This document shows, one piece after another, positions 26,430 through 35,936 of a stretch of DNA of 64,000 nucleotides. The translations under genes and the position numbers were made by a program. Numbering within the stretch: the first letter of the stretch is position 1; each line of letters starts with the position of its first letter. The stretch is from CAVVYJ01 sp963752495 (GTDB taxonomy: Bacteria > Pseudomonadota > Gammaproteobacteria > Burkholderiales > Methylophilaceae): NCBI GenBank assembly GCA_963752495.1, contig CAVVYJ010000002.1, positions 620,001 to 684,000 on the forward strand, read 5' to 3'. The notes under the pieces were generated by a model. That model worked only from the letters and a program-made list of their open reading frames with translations. It did not search any database and had not been told where the DNA came from.

Positions 26430-27565
26430 TTGATGAGCTTTTCTAAGGTGCGCCTGTAAGTGTCTTTGAGTGGCTCAATATCATTAACGGCAACACATTC
26501 GTTAAGCTTGTGTATGGTCGCGTTAAGCGGGCCAAACTCGATGACTTGCTTGCAAATGTCAGCAATAAAGCGGCCGTCCGATGTGCCGCCAGTAGTTGAA
26601 AGCTCTGGTGTGACACCATAGCTTTCATGAATCGCTTCAGAAATCGCTTCTACCAAGTTTCCGCGTGGGGTGATATAAGGCGGCGAGTAGTCCCACTCCA
26701 AATCGTAATCTAAGGTATGTTTGTCCAAAATGGCATGTACGCGAGACTTTAAGTTCGCCTCTGTGCTGCCTGCGCCGTCAAGTTCCGGACAAAATCTAAA
26801 GTTGAATAAAATCTCTACTTCTCCCGGGACTACGTTAGTAGCACCCGTGCCACCGTTCATATTGCTTATTTGCCATGAGGTTGGCGGAAAGTATTCATTA
26901 CCATTATCCCAAACAGTTTCCACCATGTCTTTAATGGCAGGTGCGACCATATGAATTGGGTTTTTAACCAGATGCGGGTATGCAATGTGGCCCTGCAAGC
27001 CTTTAACTACGAGCTTGCCGGAGAGTGAGCCGCGACGGCCGTTTTTAATCATATCCCCAACAACTTTGTTAGATGTGGGCTCGCCGACGATACAGTAATC
27101 AAAATGCTCGCCGCGGGCTTTAAGTGCTTCTACCACTTTAACGGTGCCGTTAATAGCTATGCCTTCTTCATCTGAAGTAATGAGTAAGCCAATCGAGCCT
27201 TTATGGTTAGGATTCTCGGCAACAAACTCTTCAATGCAAGTAATAAACGCAGCGCAAGAAGTTTTCATGTCTGCCGCTCCACGGGCATAGAGCATACCGT
27301 CTTTGATGGTTGGTTCAAACGGAGGGGTATACCATTTTTCGAGAGGACCAGTCGGTACGACATCGGTGTGCCCTGCAAAGACAAGTAACGGCCCCGCACT
27401 GCCTAGGCGTGCGTAAAAGTTATCAACATCACCAAAACGCATGCGCTCTATTTTAAAGCCGAGCGGCTCAAGGCGTCCAATCATGGCCTCTTGGCAACCT
27501 GCGTCTTCTGGTGTGTTAGACCGGCGTTTTAGCAAATCTATGGCTAGCTCAAGTGTTTTACTCAT
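26426..27565 (-). CDS. dapE: Succinyl-diaminopimelate desuccinylase
   Basis: The 379-residue M20 metallopeptidase-family enzyme shows FAGHTDVVPTGPLEKW (first zinc His and Asp, near residue 68), GAADMKTS, the catalytic base and ligand region TSDEEGIAINGT near residue 130, and the C-terminal ligand in ECVAVNDIE. It cleaves N-succinyl-LL-diaminopimelate in lysine and cell-wall precursor synthesis. It overlaps the upstream ArsC-like gene by 4 bases. dapD is encoded 2.8 kb upstream. Confidence 0.95.
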   Translation of the reverse strand: MSKTLELAIDLLKRRSNTPEDAGCQEAMIGRLEPLGFKIERMRFGDVDNFYARLGSAGPLLVFAGHTDVVPTGPLEKWYTPPFEPTIKDGMLYARGAADMKTSCAAFITCIEEFVAENPNHKGSIGLLITSDEEGIAINGTVKVVEALKARGEHFDYCIVGEPTSNKVVGDMIKNGRRGSLSGKLVVKGLQGHIAYPHLVKNPIHMVAPAIKDMVETVWDNGNEYFPPTSWQISNMNGGTGATNVVPGEVEILFNFRFCPELDGAGSTEANLKSRVHAILDKHTLDYDLEWDYSPPYITPRGNLVEAISEAIHESYGVTPELSTTGGTSDGRFIADICKQVIEFGPLNATIHKLNECVAVNDIEPLKDTYRRTLEKLIK

Positions 27566-27909
27566 GTTTTTAGTTTTTCGTATTCAGATTCGACAAAGCC
27601 AATCGCCTCGATTTTATTGGCTCGCAGGGCAACCGGCCGTTTAATCACAGAAGGTTTGCTCATCATCAAGCGTATCGCGCTAGCGTTATCTTGTACCGCC
27701 GCTTTTTCGGCGTCGCTCAAATTACGCCAAGTCATACCAGCACGATTCACCAGCTTTTCCCAAGGATGCTGTGCCAGCCAGCCTTCAAGCGTTTTTGCAT
27801 CAATGCCGAGCTTTTTAAAGTCGTGAAACTCGTAGGCGACATTGTTCTCTGCTAGCCAGTCACGCGCTTTTTTAACAGTATTGCAGTTGGGTATGCCGTA
27901 TAGCTTCAT
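27562..27909 (-). CDS. ArsC/Spx-like thioredoxin-fold protein (YffB type)
   Basis: A 115-residue protein starting MKLYGIPNCNTVKKARDWL, the ArsC/Spx fold with a single active-site Cys9, followed by YEFHDFKKLGIDAKTLEGWL. It matches the YffB branch that is usually encoded next to dapE, as here (4-base overlap). The role of YffB is unsettled; a glutathione-dependent reductase has been proposed. There is no arsenic gene nearby, so arsenate reduction is unlikely. Confidence 0.88.
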   Translation of the reverse strand: MKLYGIPNCNTVKKARDWLAENNVAYEFHDFKKLGIDAKTLEGWLAQHPWEKLVNRAGMTWRNLSDAEKAAVQDNASAIRLMMSKPSVIKRPVALRANKIEAIGFVESEYEKLKT

Positions 27910-27986
27910 AAAGTTTACCAGTTAAGTAAACCTCATTTTATCAGCTAGTGGAGAGGCTGTGCAGACGTTTGCTTATACAAAGCAAG

Positions 27987-30107
27987 CTAAACTTGATAAT
28001 CTGCAGTTAAAAACTGTCCTGTAGATTCAAAATCAATTTGCCCTTGTTTAAGCTGTAGCGATTTGTAGAGTGCTATCAATTTTTCTTCAGAAACGGGTTC
28101 TGAGAAGAGGTGACCTTGCATGTAGTCGCACCCTAATTCCATCAGAGCATCACGCTGTAGTTCTGTTTCTACGCCCTCTGCGACCACTTGTAAGTTGATT
28201 GCATGCGCCAGTTTAATGACGCCATTGATGAGATCTCTTGAGGCTTGGTTCTCATTAATTACAGCCACAAATACTTTATCTAGTTTGAGCTCTTTCACAT
28301 CCAATGTCTGCAGGTATGTGAGGCTGATCGGGTGTAAACCAAAGTCGTCCAGCACCACTTTAATACCGGCTTCATTAAATTTTTTAAGCAAGTCTTTAAA
28401 CTGTGCCTGGTTTTTAATGGCGACGGTTTCTTTGATTTCAAATGTCAGAACACTTGCGTCTAAATCATAATATTTAATCGTTTTTAAAATATCTTTAACT
28501 AAATTGGGGTTTCTAAACTGGTGGCTGGACAAGTTGATAGAGAGTTTTAAGTCAATATTTGATTTTTTAGCATGTGCAATGGCGCTGCAAGAGACATCTA
28601 TTACCCTATCTGTAATTTCATTGATAAGCCCGAATCGTTCTGCTGCAGGGATAAATGATCTGGGCAAAATCATACCTTTGGTAGGATGATTCCAGCGAAT
28701 CAGTGCCTCGGCACCTACTGGGGCTAGTGTTTTACAATCTATCTTTGGTTGGTAAACCAAGCTGAATTCATTTTTCTCTAGTGCTAGGCATAAATCACGC
28801 TGCAACTCGAGCATGACATCTGAGGCTGATTCAATCTCAGCATCATAAAATCTAAACTGATTTTTACCGTTCTCTTTGGCTTTGTACATGGCTGCGTCGG
28901 CACAAGTGGTCAGTTTGTCCAAATCTCCATCTTTGGGGTAAATCGCGATACCCATAGAACAAGAGATTTCAATCGTAAAGTTTCTGACTGTAAAGGGTAC
29001 TTTGATTGATTGTACAATACGGTCCGCAATGGGGCTGATGTCATCGTCAGACTCAATTTGCTCAAAGATTGCAACAAACTCATCGCCACCGATACGTGCA
29101 ACAAAGTCACAACCGCGAATTGAAGCGTTCAGTCTTTCTGCTACAGTGGAGAGTACAATATCGCCGATATGATGTCCGTATAGGTCATTGATAGGCTTGA
29201 AGTGATCTAAATCAATATAGGCAAGCGCAAAGGTAGTGCCGGCGCGCGTGCTACGTTTGGCTGCACTATCCAAATACTGCTGAAAAGACGCACGGTTAGG
29301 TAACTTAGTAAGGCTGTCCAGCATTGCGTTAGATTGCGTTCCATCATTCTTGTTTGTATTGAAGAAGCTGAAGGCAAATAGTTGGTTACCGTGTTTCTCA
29401 AAGAATAGTGTAAAGATAAACAACATCATAAAAAGACATATCATACCCAAACCAATTGCTATGCCGGTCATCTGGTGGTTATCTTGATTTGCGATAGCGC
29501 TTGGCAGATCTGCTTCGTGCAAGATGCCACTTTCAAATACTAAGTGGATTGCTAAAATACCAATGGCTATGCCAGTGGCAAGCAGTGCTTTCACAAAATT
29601 GGGGCATTTTCCTGCATAGCTTCTAATCCAGTAAAGCAACATGGCGATAATGGCAGTAATTAGACCGGAGATACCTGTAGCAACAAATGTGATAGCAGGG
29701 GCGAATTTAAAACTGCCCGCTTCATGAAGTGAGCTGGTGCTGCAATAAAAAAGCGCCAAGTCAAAAAAGCTCGAGATAAAACCATAAAGCATGAAATGCC
29801 AGACTTTGGAATAATTTCGGCTGGAAACATAGAGTAATCCGGTTCCAATAACAAGTGCTAGGGGAAGCCCCATAAGCGCTTTTAGCGGCGAATTTAGTGC
29901 AGCGTCAACATGGAAGCCTAGAGATAATAGAAAATGGTTTGCCCAAATTGCAGTCCCAACTGCAAATGAGTAAACAGGCATCAATATCTTTTTCGAATTA
30001 GCAGTGGATAGATAAAGGCGCCTTACGAACGCAAAGGTACTCACTAGCGAGGCGCTAGTCGCAATAATAGAAACTACGAGTAACCATTTGTCGATGTCTA
30101 GATTCAT
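27987..30107 (-). CDS. Membrane GGDEF-EAL c-di-GMP protein with MHYT-like sensor
   Basis: The 706-residue protein has about seven N-terminal helices (residues 8-245). The segment GTAIWANHFLLSLGF resembles an MHYT repeat with the Met changed to Asn. A GGDEF domain follows (about 265-430) with an intact RIGGDEFVA and an RxxD inhibitory site (RGCD) five residues before it. The EAL domain (about 445-690) keeps EALIRW, NLSSHQF, FEIKETV, ELKLDK, AEGVET and YMQGHLF. Loop 6 is altered: DDFGLHPISL instead of the usual DDFGTGYSSL. Diguanylate cyclase activity looks intact; phosphodiesterase activity may be weakened. It stands between dapD and the ArsC-dapE-prmB genes, separated from dapD by a terminator. 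Confidence 0.9.
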   Translation of the reverse strand: MNLDIDKWLLVVSIIATSASLVSTFAFVRRLYLSTANSKKILMPVYSFAVGTAIWANHFLLSLGFHVDAALNSPLKALMGLPLALVIGTGLLYVSSRNYSKVWHFMLYGFISSFFDLALFYCSTSSLHEAGSFKFAPAITFVATGISGLITAIIAMLLYWIRSYAGKCPNFVKALLATGIAIGILAIHLVFESGILHEADLPSAIANQDNHQMTGIAIGLGMICLFMMLFIFTLFFEKHGNQLFAFSFFNTNKNDGTQSNAMLDSLTKLPNRASFQQYLDSAAKRSTRAGTTFALAYIDLDHFKPINDLYGHHIGDIVLSTVAERLNASIRGCDFVARIGGDEFVAIFEQIESDDDISPIADRIVQSIKVPFTVRNFTIEISCSMGIAIYPKDGDLDKLTTCADAAMYKAKENGKNQFRFYDAEIESASDVMLELQRDLCLALEKNEFSLVYQPKIDCKTLAPVGAEALIRWNHPTKGMILPRSFIPAAERFGLINEITDRVIDVSCSAIAHAKKSNIDLKLSINLSSHQFRNPNLVKDILKTIKYYDLDASVLTFEIKETVAIKNQAQFKDLLKKFNEAGIKVVLDDFGLHPISLTYLQTLDVKELKLDKVFVAVINENQASRDLINGVIKLAHAINLQVVAEGVETELQRDALMELGCDYMQGHLFSEPVSEEKLIALYKSLQLKQGQIDFESTGQFLTADYQV

Positions 30108-30300
30108 GAAGTTGCTTTATTAATGCCTAATTTGTCTTTAAGCATAATAAGCAATTGCCATGCCCATATTTAAAGCAATTCCCCTGTGTTTTTATTGAGA
30201 CCTCGTAAATTCACTAACTGGCTGTTTTAACTTATTTTTCTACATGATTTAGAACGGCTAATAGAGCCTTGTTTGGAAGGGCGGTATTGAGTTGAGACGT

Positions 30301-30326
30301 AAAAAAGGTGACGATATTTCGTCACC
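30301..30326 (-). terminator. Intrinsic terminator after dapD
   Basis: On the minus strand GGTGACGA, a 4-base loop and TCGTCACC are followed directly by TTTTTT. The perfect 8-base stem lies 35 bases after the dapD stop and isolates dapD from the GGDEF-EAL gene. Confidence 0.88.
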
Positions 30327-30360
30327 CTGTAGGACTGTATGCTAAGAGATTAGCTAGTCA

Positions 30361-31188
30361 TCAAATGCCGCGGAGCAGCTCGTTAATGCCAACTTTTCCG
30401 AGTGTTTTTGCGTCAACTTTTTTAACAATCACTGCGCAATAAAGACTGTAACTACCGTCTTTTGAAGGGAGGTTGCCCGAAACTACTACCGAACCTGCAG
30501 GCACCCGGCCATAGAACACTTCACCGGTTTCACGGTCATAAATTTTTGTACTTTGGCCGATATAAACACCCATCGAAATCACGCAATTGTCTTCTACCAC
30601 TACACCTTCCACCACTTCAGAACGCGCACCAACAAAGCAGTTGTCACCAATAATGGTTGGACCAGCCTGTACTGGCTCTAATACGCCACCAATGCCCACG
30701 CCACCGCTCAAGTGCACGTTTTTGCCGATTTGTGCACAAGAGCCCACTGTTGCCCAAGTGTCTACCATTGTACCTTCTCCTACGTAGGCGCCAATATTGA
30801 CGTAAGAAGGCATTAGCACGGCATTTTTAGCAATGAACGAACCGCGGCGCACAATCGCATTAGGCACAACACGGAAGCCACCAGCTTTGAAGTCTTCTTC
30901 GGTATAGTTTGCAAATTTTGGTGGTACTTTGTCAAAGTAGCGAGTGACGCCATCGTCCATTAAACGGTTATCTTCCAAGCGAAAAGACAGCAACACAGCT
31001 TTTTTAAGCCATTGGTGCGTTTCCCACTGCTGCGTGTCAGCGATACGTGAAGCAACACGTAATTTACCTTGATCTAAATCGTTTAATACGCTGGCAACGG
31101 TTGACTTAATTTCGCTTGTTGCATTTGCTGGGTTGATGTTGGCGCGGCCTTCAAACGCCGCTTCGATAATGCTTTGACGTGGGTCCAT
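30361..31188 (-). CDS. dapD: Tetrahydrodipicolinate N-succinyltransferase
   Basis: The 275-residue enzyme has the N-terminal helical part (QSIIEAAFEGRANINPA) and a left-handed beta-helix of hexapeptide repeats (AVLMPSYVNIGAYVGEGTMVDTWATVG, CFVGARSEVVEGVVVEDNCVIS). It transfers succinate from succinyl-CoA to tetrahydrodipicolinate, one step before the dapC/dapE reactions. The gene is a unit of its own with a strong terminator. Confidence 0.96.
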   Translation of the reverse strand: MDPRQSIIEAAFEGRANINPANATSEIKSTVASVLNDLDQGKLRVASRIADTQQWETHQWLKKAVLLSFRLEDNRLMDDGVTRYFDKVPPKFANYTEEDFKAGGFRVVPNAIVRRGSFIAKNAVLMPSYVNIGAYVGEGTMVDTWATVGSCAQIGKNVHLSGGVGIGGVLEPVQAGPTIIGDNCFVGARSEVVEGVVVEDNCVISMGVYIGQSTKIYDRETGEVFYGRVPAGSVVVSGNLPSKDGSYSLYCAVIVKKVDAKTLGKVGINELLRGI

Positions 31189-31272
31189 GTGGTTCTCAAG
31201 TTGGTTAAATTAGCAAAAGCGCTATTTTAACCTAAACACCTTGTTTTGATAAATTGAATGTTATGCATAATA

Positions 31273-31298
31273 AAAAAGCGCGCCAATTGGCGCGCTTT
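31273..31298. terminator. Intrinsic terminator after the M48 protease gene
   Basis: AAAAGCGCGCCAATTGGCGCGCTTTT is a fully palindromic 26-base site with A and T ends. It lies 17 bases after the M48 gene stop on the minus strand and before dapD. Confidence 0.8.
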
Positions 31299-31314
31299 TG
31301 AAAGCCACTAAATT

Positions 31315-32133
31315 TTACGACTGTTTAGCCTTTGCCGCCTCGTACAAAGGGCGTACTTTTGGGGCTAGCGCTTGCAAATCTTTAATACGATTTTCGCTGG
31401 CTGGGTGAGTACTTAAAAACTCTGGGGGAGCACCCTTATTATTTGCGCTCATTTTTTGCCATAACGTCACAGCAGCATCCGGGTTATAACCAGCACGTGC
31501 TGCAAGCTCCAAGCCCATTTTATCAGCCTCACGCTCTTGTTCGCGGCCATTTGGCAAAGCAAAGAAAAGTTGCGTGCCCATGCCTGCGCCTTGTGCGACC
31601 GCACTGCCGGCTGCGCCACCCACGAATGAGGCAAGGGCTTGCAAGCCAAATTGTTGCACATAAGCCTGTGACATGCGCTCACGCCCATGCTCACGCAATG
31701 CGTGGCTAATCTCGTGGCCTATCACTGCAGCAAGCTCGTCATCAGTCGCATTCAGTTTTTCGACCAAACCTGAAAGCACCATGATTTTACCGCCAGGCAT
31801 GCAGTAAGCATTGAGTTGATCATTTTTCTCGACATTGACTTCCCATGCCCATTTTGTAGCATCTGGACGGAACACACCGACTTGCGCAATCAGCTTGTTA
31901 GAAATGCCGCGCACACGCTCCAACATAGCCTTATCCACATTGAGTGTTTTTTTACCTTCAGCTTCTTTGATTGTTTGTGTATATGCCTGAGCAGACATTT
32001 TATCGACCGATTTAGATGGCAATAGCATAAATTGCGAGCGGTTTACACCTGAGACGCTATCTTTGGTGGTAGTGGCACAACCGCCAAGTTGCAGAACAAA
32101 TACAGCAGCTAAAACGGAAATAATTTTTTTCAT
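31315..32133 (-). CDS. M48-family metalloprotease lipoprotein
   Basis: A 272-residue lipoprotein (signal ending VLQLGGCATTT) with the zinc protease motif HEISH in AAVIGHEISHALREHGRERM and the third ligand Glu in NGREQEREADKMGLELAARAGY. It ends with the typical FLSTHPASENRIKDLQAL. Relatives (LoiP/YggG, BepA-like but without TPR repeats) act on outer membrane proteins in the periplasm. It is a single-gene unit. Confidence 0.92.
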   Translation of the reverse strand: MKKIISVLAAVFVLQLGGCATTTKDSVSGVNRSQFMLLPSKSVDKMSAQAYTQTIKEAEGKKTLNVDKAMLERVRGISNKLIAQVGVFRPDATKWAWEVNVEKNDQLNAYCMPGGKIMVLSGLVEKLNATDDELAAVIGHEISHALREHGRERMSQAYVQQFGLQALASFVGGAAGSAVAQGAGMGTQLFFALPNGREQEREADKMGLELAARAGYNPDAAVTLWQKMSANNKGAPPEFLSTHPASENRIKDLQALAPKVRPLYEAAKAKQS

Positions 32134-32221
32134 TCTGAGTCCTTGTATATTTCAACAGTTCATTTCAAAAAAACTAATTCATACTAACGCATGAATTTTA
32201 AATTGGTTGATACCAGTTTAG

Positions 32222-34106
32222 TTAAAATCTAACTTGTGCACCAAGCTCCACAACTCTATTTGGCGGCAACTTGAATTGGTTGGTTATAGTTTCTGCCGAG
32301 CGGAAGAGGCCAATAAAGATTTTTTTGCGCCAGTATGACATGCCAAGTGGGCCGCTCGCTTTTAAGATTTCCTTACCGATGAAGAATGATGTGTCCATTG
32401 GGTCTAAATCCAGACCATATTCCCTGCACAAAAGCAGATCGCGAGGCAAATCCGGCTCATCTTTAAAGCCATAATTAATCGTAACCCTGTTAAAACCATA
32501 GGGTAAAGGTTCCACAGCGACGCGCTCTTCCCCTATAGTGTGGGGATAGTCCATAAATCGAACGGTCAAAATCACCACTTTTTCATGTAATACCTTGTTA
32601 TGTTTTAGGTTATGCAACATGGCGTGTGGCACACCTTCTGGATTAGGGGTCATGAAAAGTGCTGTGCCTGGGACTCGAGCAGGAGGGTGCGCGCCAATTG
32701 CTTCAATAAAAGGTTCCAGCGCCATAGCTTCGCTCTTTAAACGGCTATACAGAAGGCTGCGGCCAGTTTTCCAGGTGAGCATTAAAGTAAAAATCACAAT
32801 ACCAATGAGTAGTGGTACCCAACCGCCATCAGGGATTTTGAGCACGTTTGCGCTAAAAAACGCTAAATCGATAACCAAAAATATTGATACGAGCAAGGCG
32901 GTGCGTAACTTGCCCCAACCCCAGATTTCACGAAAAACGATTGAAGCTAATAACGTTGTAATCACCATGTCACCTGTAACGGCAATACCGTAAGCCGCGG
33001 CAAGATTGCCAGAACTCTTGAAGCTGATGACTAAGACCATCACCGCAATCATCAAACCCCAGTTAATGCGTGGCATATACACTTGGCCCTGTGTGCTTTC
33101 TGAGGTATGTTGAATATGCATGCGTGGTAGGTATCCCAGCTGTAAGGCTTGTCTGGAGACCGAAAAAGCGCCGGAGATGACCGCTTGTGAGGCGATGACG
33201 GTTGCAAGGGTTGCCAGTACAATTAAGGGAAACAATACCCATTCTGGTGCAAGTAGGTAAAAGGGATTTTTTATGGCTTCAGCATTGTGCAAAATAAGTG
33301 CACCTTGCCCGAAATAGTTCAGCAATAGTGCGGGCAACACAAAGCCGAACCACGCAAGTCGAATTGGGAACCTACCAAAATGCCCCATGTCTGCATAAAG
33401 CGCTTCTGCACCGGTAACCGCCAGCACCACGGCACCCAATGCGACAAAGGCGAGCCATGGCTGATGCATAAAAAAACCAACTGCATAGGCGGGATTAAGT
33501 GCATTGCAGAATAGTGGTGTCATGGGCAATATTGATAACACCAAGTACCGCTAAGGTGCCAAACCACAGTAGCATAATAGGCCCAAAAAAGGCACCCATA
33601 ACCGCAGTGCCTTTGCTTTGGGCCCAAAAAAGGCCAAATAAAACAACGAGGGTAATGGGCACGATCGCGTGGTGTAAATGTGGTGCCGCAACCTCCAGGC
33701 CTTCTATGGCTGACAGCACGGAAATCGCCGGTGTAATCATGCCATCGGCATAAAACATACACGCACCTAAAATACCCAGCAGCATGATGTATCGCTGTTT
33801 ATCAGAGCCCGGTTTTGCATTGCGGCTGGCCAGTGCGAGCAGAGCCATAATGCCGCCTTCGCCGCGGTTATCTGCGCGCATAATAAAAGCAACGTACTTT
33901 ACAGAAACAATCAGAACTAGTGCCCAAGTGATGAGCGACAAAATGCCGTAAACGTTACCCGTGTTGAGCGCGACAGGATGATGCCCAGCAGAAAAAACTT
34001 CTTTCATGGTGTAGAGCGGGCTGGTGCCAATGTCACCAAAAACCACGCCCAGAGCAGCAAGTGCTAAGGCGGGCAGTTGAGGTTTGTGGGAATGATTATT
34101 TTCCAT
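32222..34106 (-). pseudogene. kup: Kup-type potassium uptake protein, frameshifted
   Basis: The first part (34106 to about 33510) begins ALALAALGVVFGDIGTSPLYTMKEVF, the Kup signature, and covers the first helices. Near 33505-33527 the frame breaks after LAVLGVINIAHD; a one-base shift restores LFCNALNPAYAVGFFMHQPW and runs to the normal C-terminus at 32222. The joined protein has about 625 residues, the usual Kup length. Kup imports potassium with protons across the inner membrane. All other family features are intact (TGAEALYADMGHFG, VTGDMVITTLL), so one extra base is the only defect, an error or a recent mutation. Confidence 0.88.
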
Positions 34107-34175
34107 GAGTTAAAGCATCAATTCGAACTTACATTATCGAACAATCTCGCATACAAACCAATAGTTATTTGTTAA

Positions 34176-35381
34176 TTAGCGTTTATTAGTAATATTGGCT
34201 TCTATTTCGCCAGTATGTAGTTGGATTAATATTTCTTGCCCAACTTCAAGTTGATTTGCACTGGTAATTACTTTTTCCTGATGCGAAACAATGGCATAAC
34301 CTCGCGCCAATACTGCTTTTGGGCTTAGCTGCTCAATGCTCGATTTAAGCCGCAGAATCGTTTGCTGGTGTTTTTGCAACAGTTGTTGCATGGCAAAATT
34401 TAAGCGATTCTGTAACTGTCTGGTTTGGCTAGAGTGAATTTCGAGCTGCTGCAATGGTGAAATTAAGCGGCGAGACAAATAATCCAGCTTCTGTGCATAT
34501 GTCTGCAAGCCATTATTCATAAGCCTTTCCAGCCTATTTCTAAATTGCTCTAGCTGCAGTTGCAAATCCGCAAGACTAGAGCTGGCAAGCTCAGCGGCTG
34601 CCGTTGGCGTGGCAGCACGGGCATCCGCAACAAAGTCGCAAATCGTAAAATCAGTCTCGTGACCAACACCTGAGATTATAGGTAAGCTGCAATTTGCAAT
34701 CGCATGTGCAACAATCTCTTCGTTAAATTGCCACAAATCCTCCAGGCTGCCACCGCCTCGGCAAATAATCAGCGTATCTACTTCATTGCGCTTGCCAGCT
34801 GTGTCGATGGCCTTTGCAATTTTTTCCGCAGCACCTTTGCCTTGCACGGGAGTTGGGTAAATGATAATGCTAATACTCGGGTTGCGACGTTTGAGTGTGG
34901 TGAGCACATCACGAAGTGCTGCGGCATCGGGTGAGGTAATAACGCCGATGGTTTTAGGATATTTTGGAATCGCCAGCTTGGAGGCTGAGTCAAACAGACC
35001 TTCTGCCTGCAGCTTTAGCTTAAGTTTTTCATAAGCTTCAAATAAAGCGCCTAAACCTGATTTTTGGATAAATTCGATGGTGAGCTGAAAATCACCGCGC
35101 GCCTCATATAAGGTCACGGTAGCGCGCGCTTCAATTTTATCGCCTTCGCGCGGACTAAAATCCACATAGGCGTTACGGCCTTTAAACATCACACAACGCA
35201 CCTGTGCGCCACTATCTTTTAGCGAAAAATACCAGTGTCCGCTGGCTGCTTTGGTAAAATTGGAAACTTCGCCCGACACCCAAAATAGTGGAAAGCTCAT
35301 CTCCAGCACTTCGCGCGCCAAGTGATTTAATTCACTTACCGTGAGAATTTTTTGCAAGGGAAAGATGTCAGATTCAGCCAC
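34176..35381 (-). CDS. xseA: Exodeoxyribonuclease VII large subunit
   Basis: The 401-residue protein has the N-terminal OB-fold (FWVSGEVSNFTKAASGHWYFSLKD), the catalytic core (GVITSPDAAALRDVLTTLKRR, IICRGGGSLEDLWQFNEE, PIISGVGHETDFTICDFVADARA) and a coiled-coil C-terminal half rich in Gln. With XseB it degrades single-stranded DNA from both ends. xseB is not in the window. It is divergent from dsbB with 48 bases between them. Confidence 0.95.
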   Translation of the reverse strand: MAESDIFPLQKILTVSELNHLAREVLEMSFPLFWVSGEVSNFTKAASGHWYFSLKDSGAQVRCVMFKGRNAYVDFSPREGDKIEARATVTLYEARGDFQLTIEFIQKSGLGALFEAYEKLKLKLQAEGLFDSASKLAIPKYPKTIGVITSPDAAALRDVLTTLKRRNPSISIIIYPTPVQGKGAAEKIAKAIDTAGKRNEVDTLIICRGGGSLEDLWQFNEEIVAHAIANCSLPIISGVGHETDFTICDFVADARAATPTAAAELASSSLADLQLQLEQFRNRLERLMNNGLQTYAQKLDYLSRRLISPLQQLEIHSSQTRQLQNRLNFAMQQLLQKHQQTILRLKSSIEQLSPKAVLARGYAIVSHQEKVITSANQLEVGQEILIQLHTGEIEANITNKR

Positions 35382-35429
35382 AGCAGCTATTATCCATTAC
35401 AATTTGATTTAATAGAATAAGGAAGACCC

Positions 35430-35924
35430 ATGAATCTGTTTTCGCATGATTTTTACAAAGGCAAAACTGGCTATCTGATTGGCTTTGCGGCCTGCTTTGC
35501 CACGGTTATTTTGGCTTTAGTGATTCAAACTGTTTATAAACTTGAGCCTTGCCCGCTGTGCATCACGCAACGTATCGTGTTTATGTGTTTGGGGATTTTG
35601 TTTTTAATTGCAGTCTTTGTGAAGCCGGCGACGTTGTTTGCCAAATTGCTCATGGTTGCGCAATTAATCACTGCGCTAATCGGCGCTGGATGGGCGATTC
35701 GCCACTGGTGGATTCAGGCGCATCGTGAAAGCATGATAGTGGATTGCGGCGTTGGGTTTGATTATATGTTTGAGAACTTTCCGCTCAAAAAAGCATTCTC
35801 GCTTATATTTAAAGGCACGGGTGATTGTGCGGCAATCGACTGGACATTTTTAGGCCTGAGTCTGCCACAGCTTGGGCTGATTGCATTTATCGCGCTTTGG
35901 AATTTACGCAATTTACTTATTTAA
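35430..35924 (+). CDS. dsbB: Disulfide bond formation protein B
   Basis: The 164-residue inner membrane protein has four helices and both redox pairs: CPLC (Cys41 and Cys44) after the first helix and Cys106/Cys133 in the second periplasmic loop. It reoxidises DsbA and passes electrons to quinone. dsbA is not in the window. cysM starts 12 bases after its stop. Confidence 0.95.
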   Translation: MNLFSHDFYKGKTGYLIGFAACFATVILALVIQTVYKLEPCPLCITQRIVFMCLGILFLIAVFVKPATLFAKLLMVAQLITALIGAGWAIRHWWIQAHRESMIVDCGVGFDYMFENFPLKKAFSLIFKGTGDCAAIDWTFLGLSLPQLGLIAFIALWNLRNLLI

Positions 35925-35936
35925 AATAAATAATAA

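Noticed and set aside
27562..27909. Arsenate reductase
   Set aside because: ArsC fold and single Cys are shared by YffB; the 4-base overlap with dapE and lack of ars genes favour YffB.
27967..27992. Weak hairpin TTGCTT/AAGCAA between the GGDEF-EAL gene and the ArsC-like gene
   Set aside because: Only six base pairs and no T run, so not supported as a terminator.
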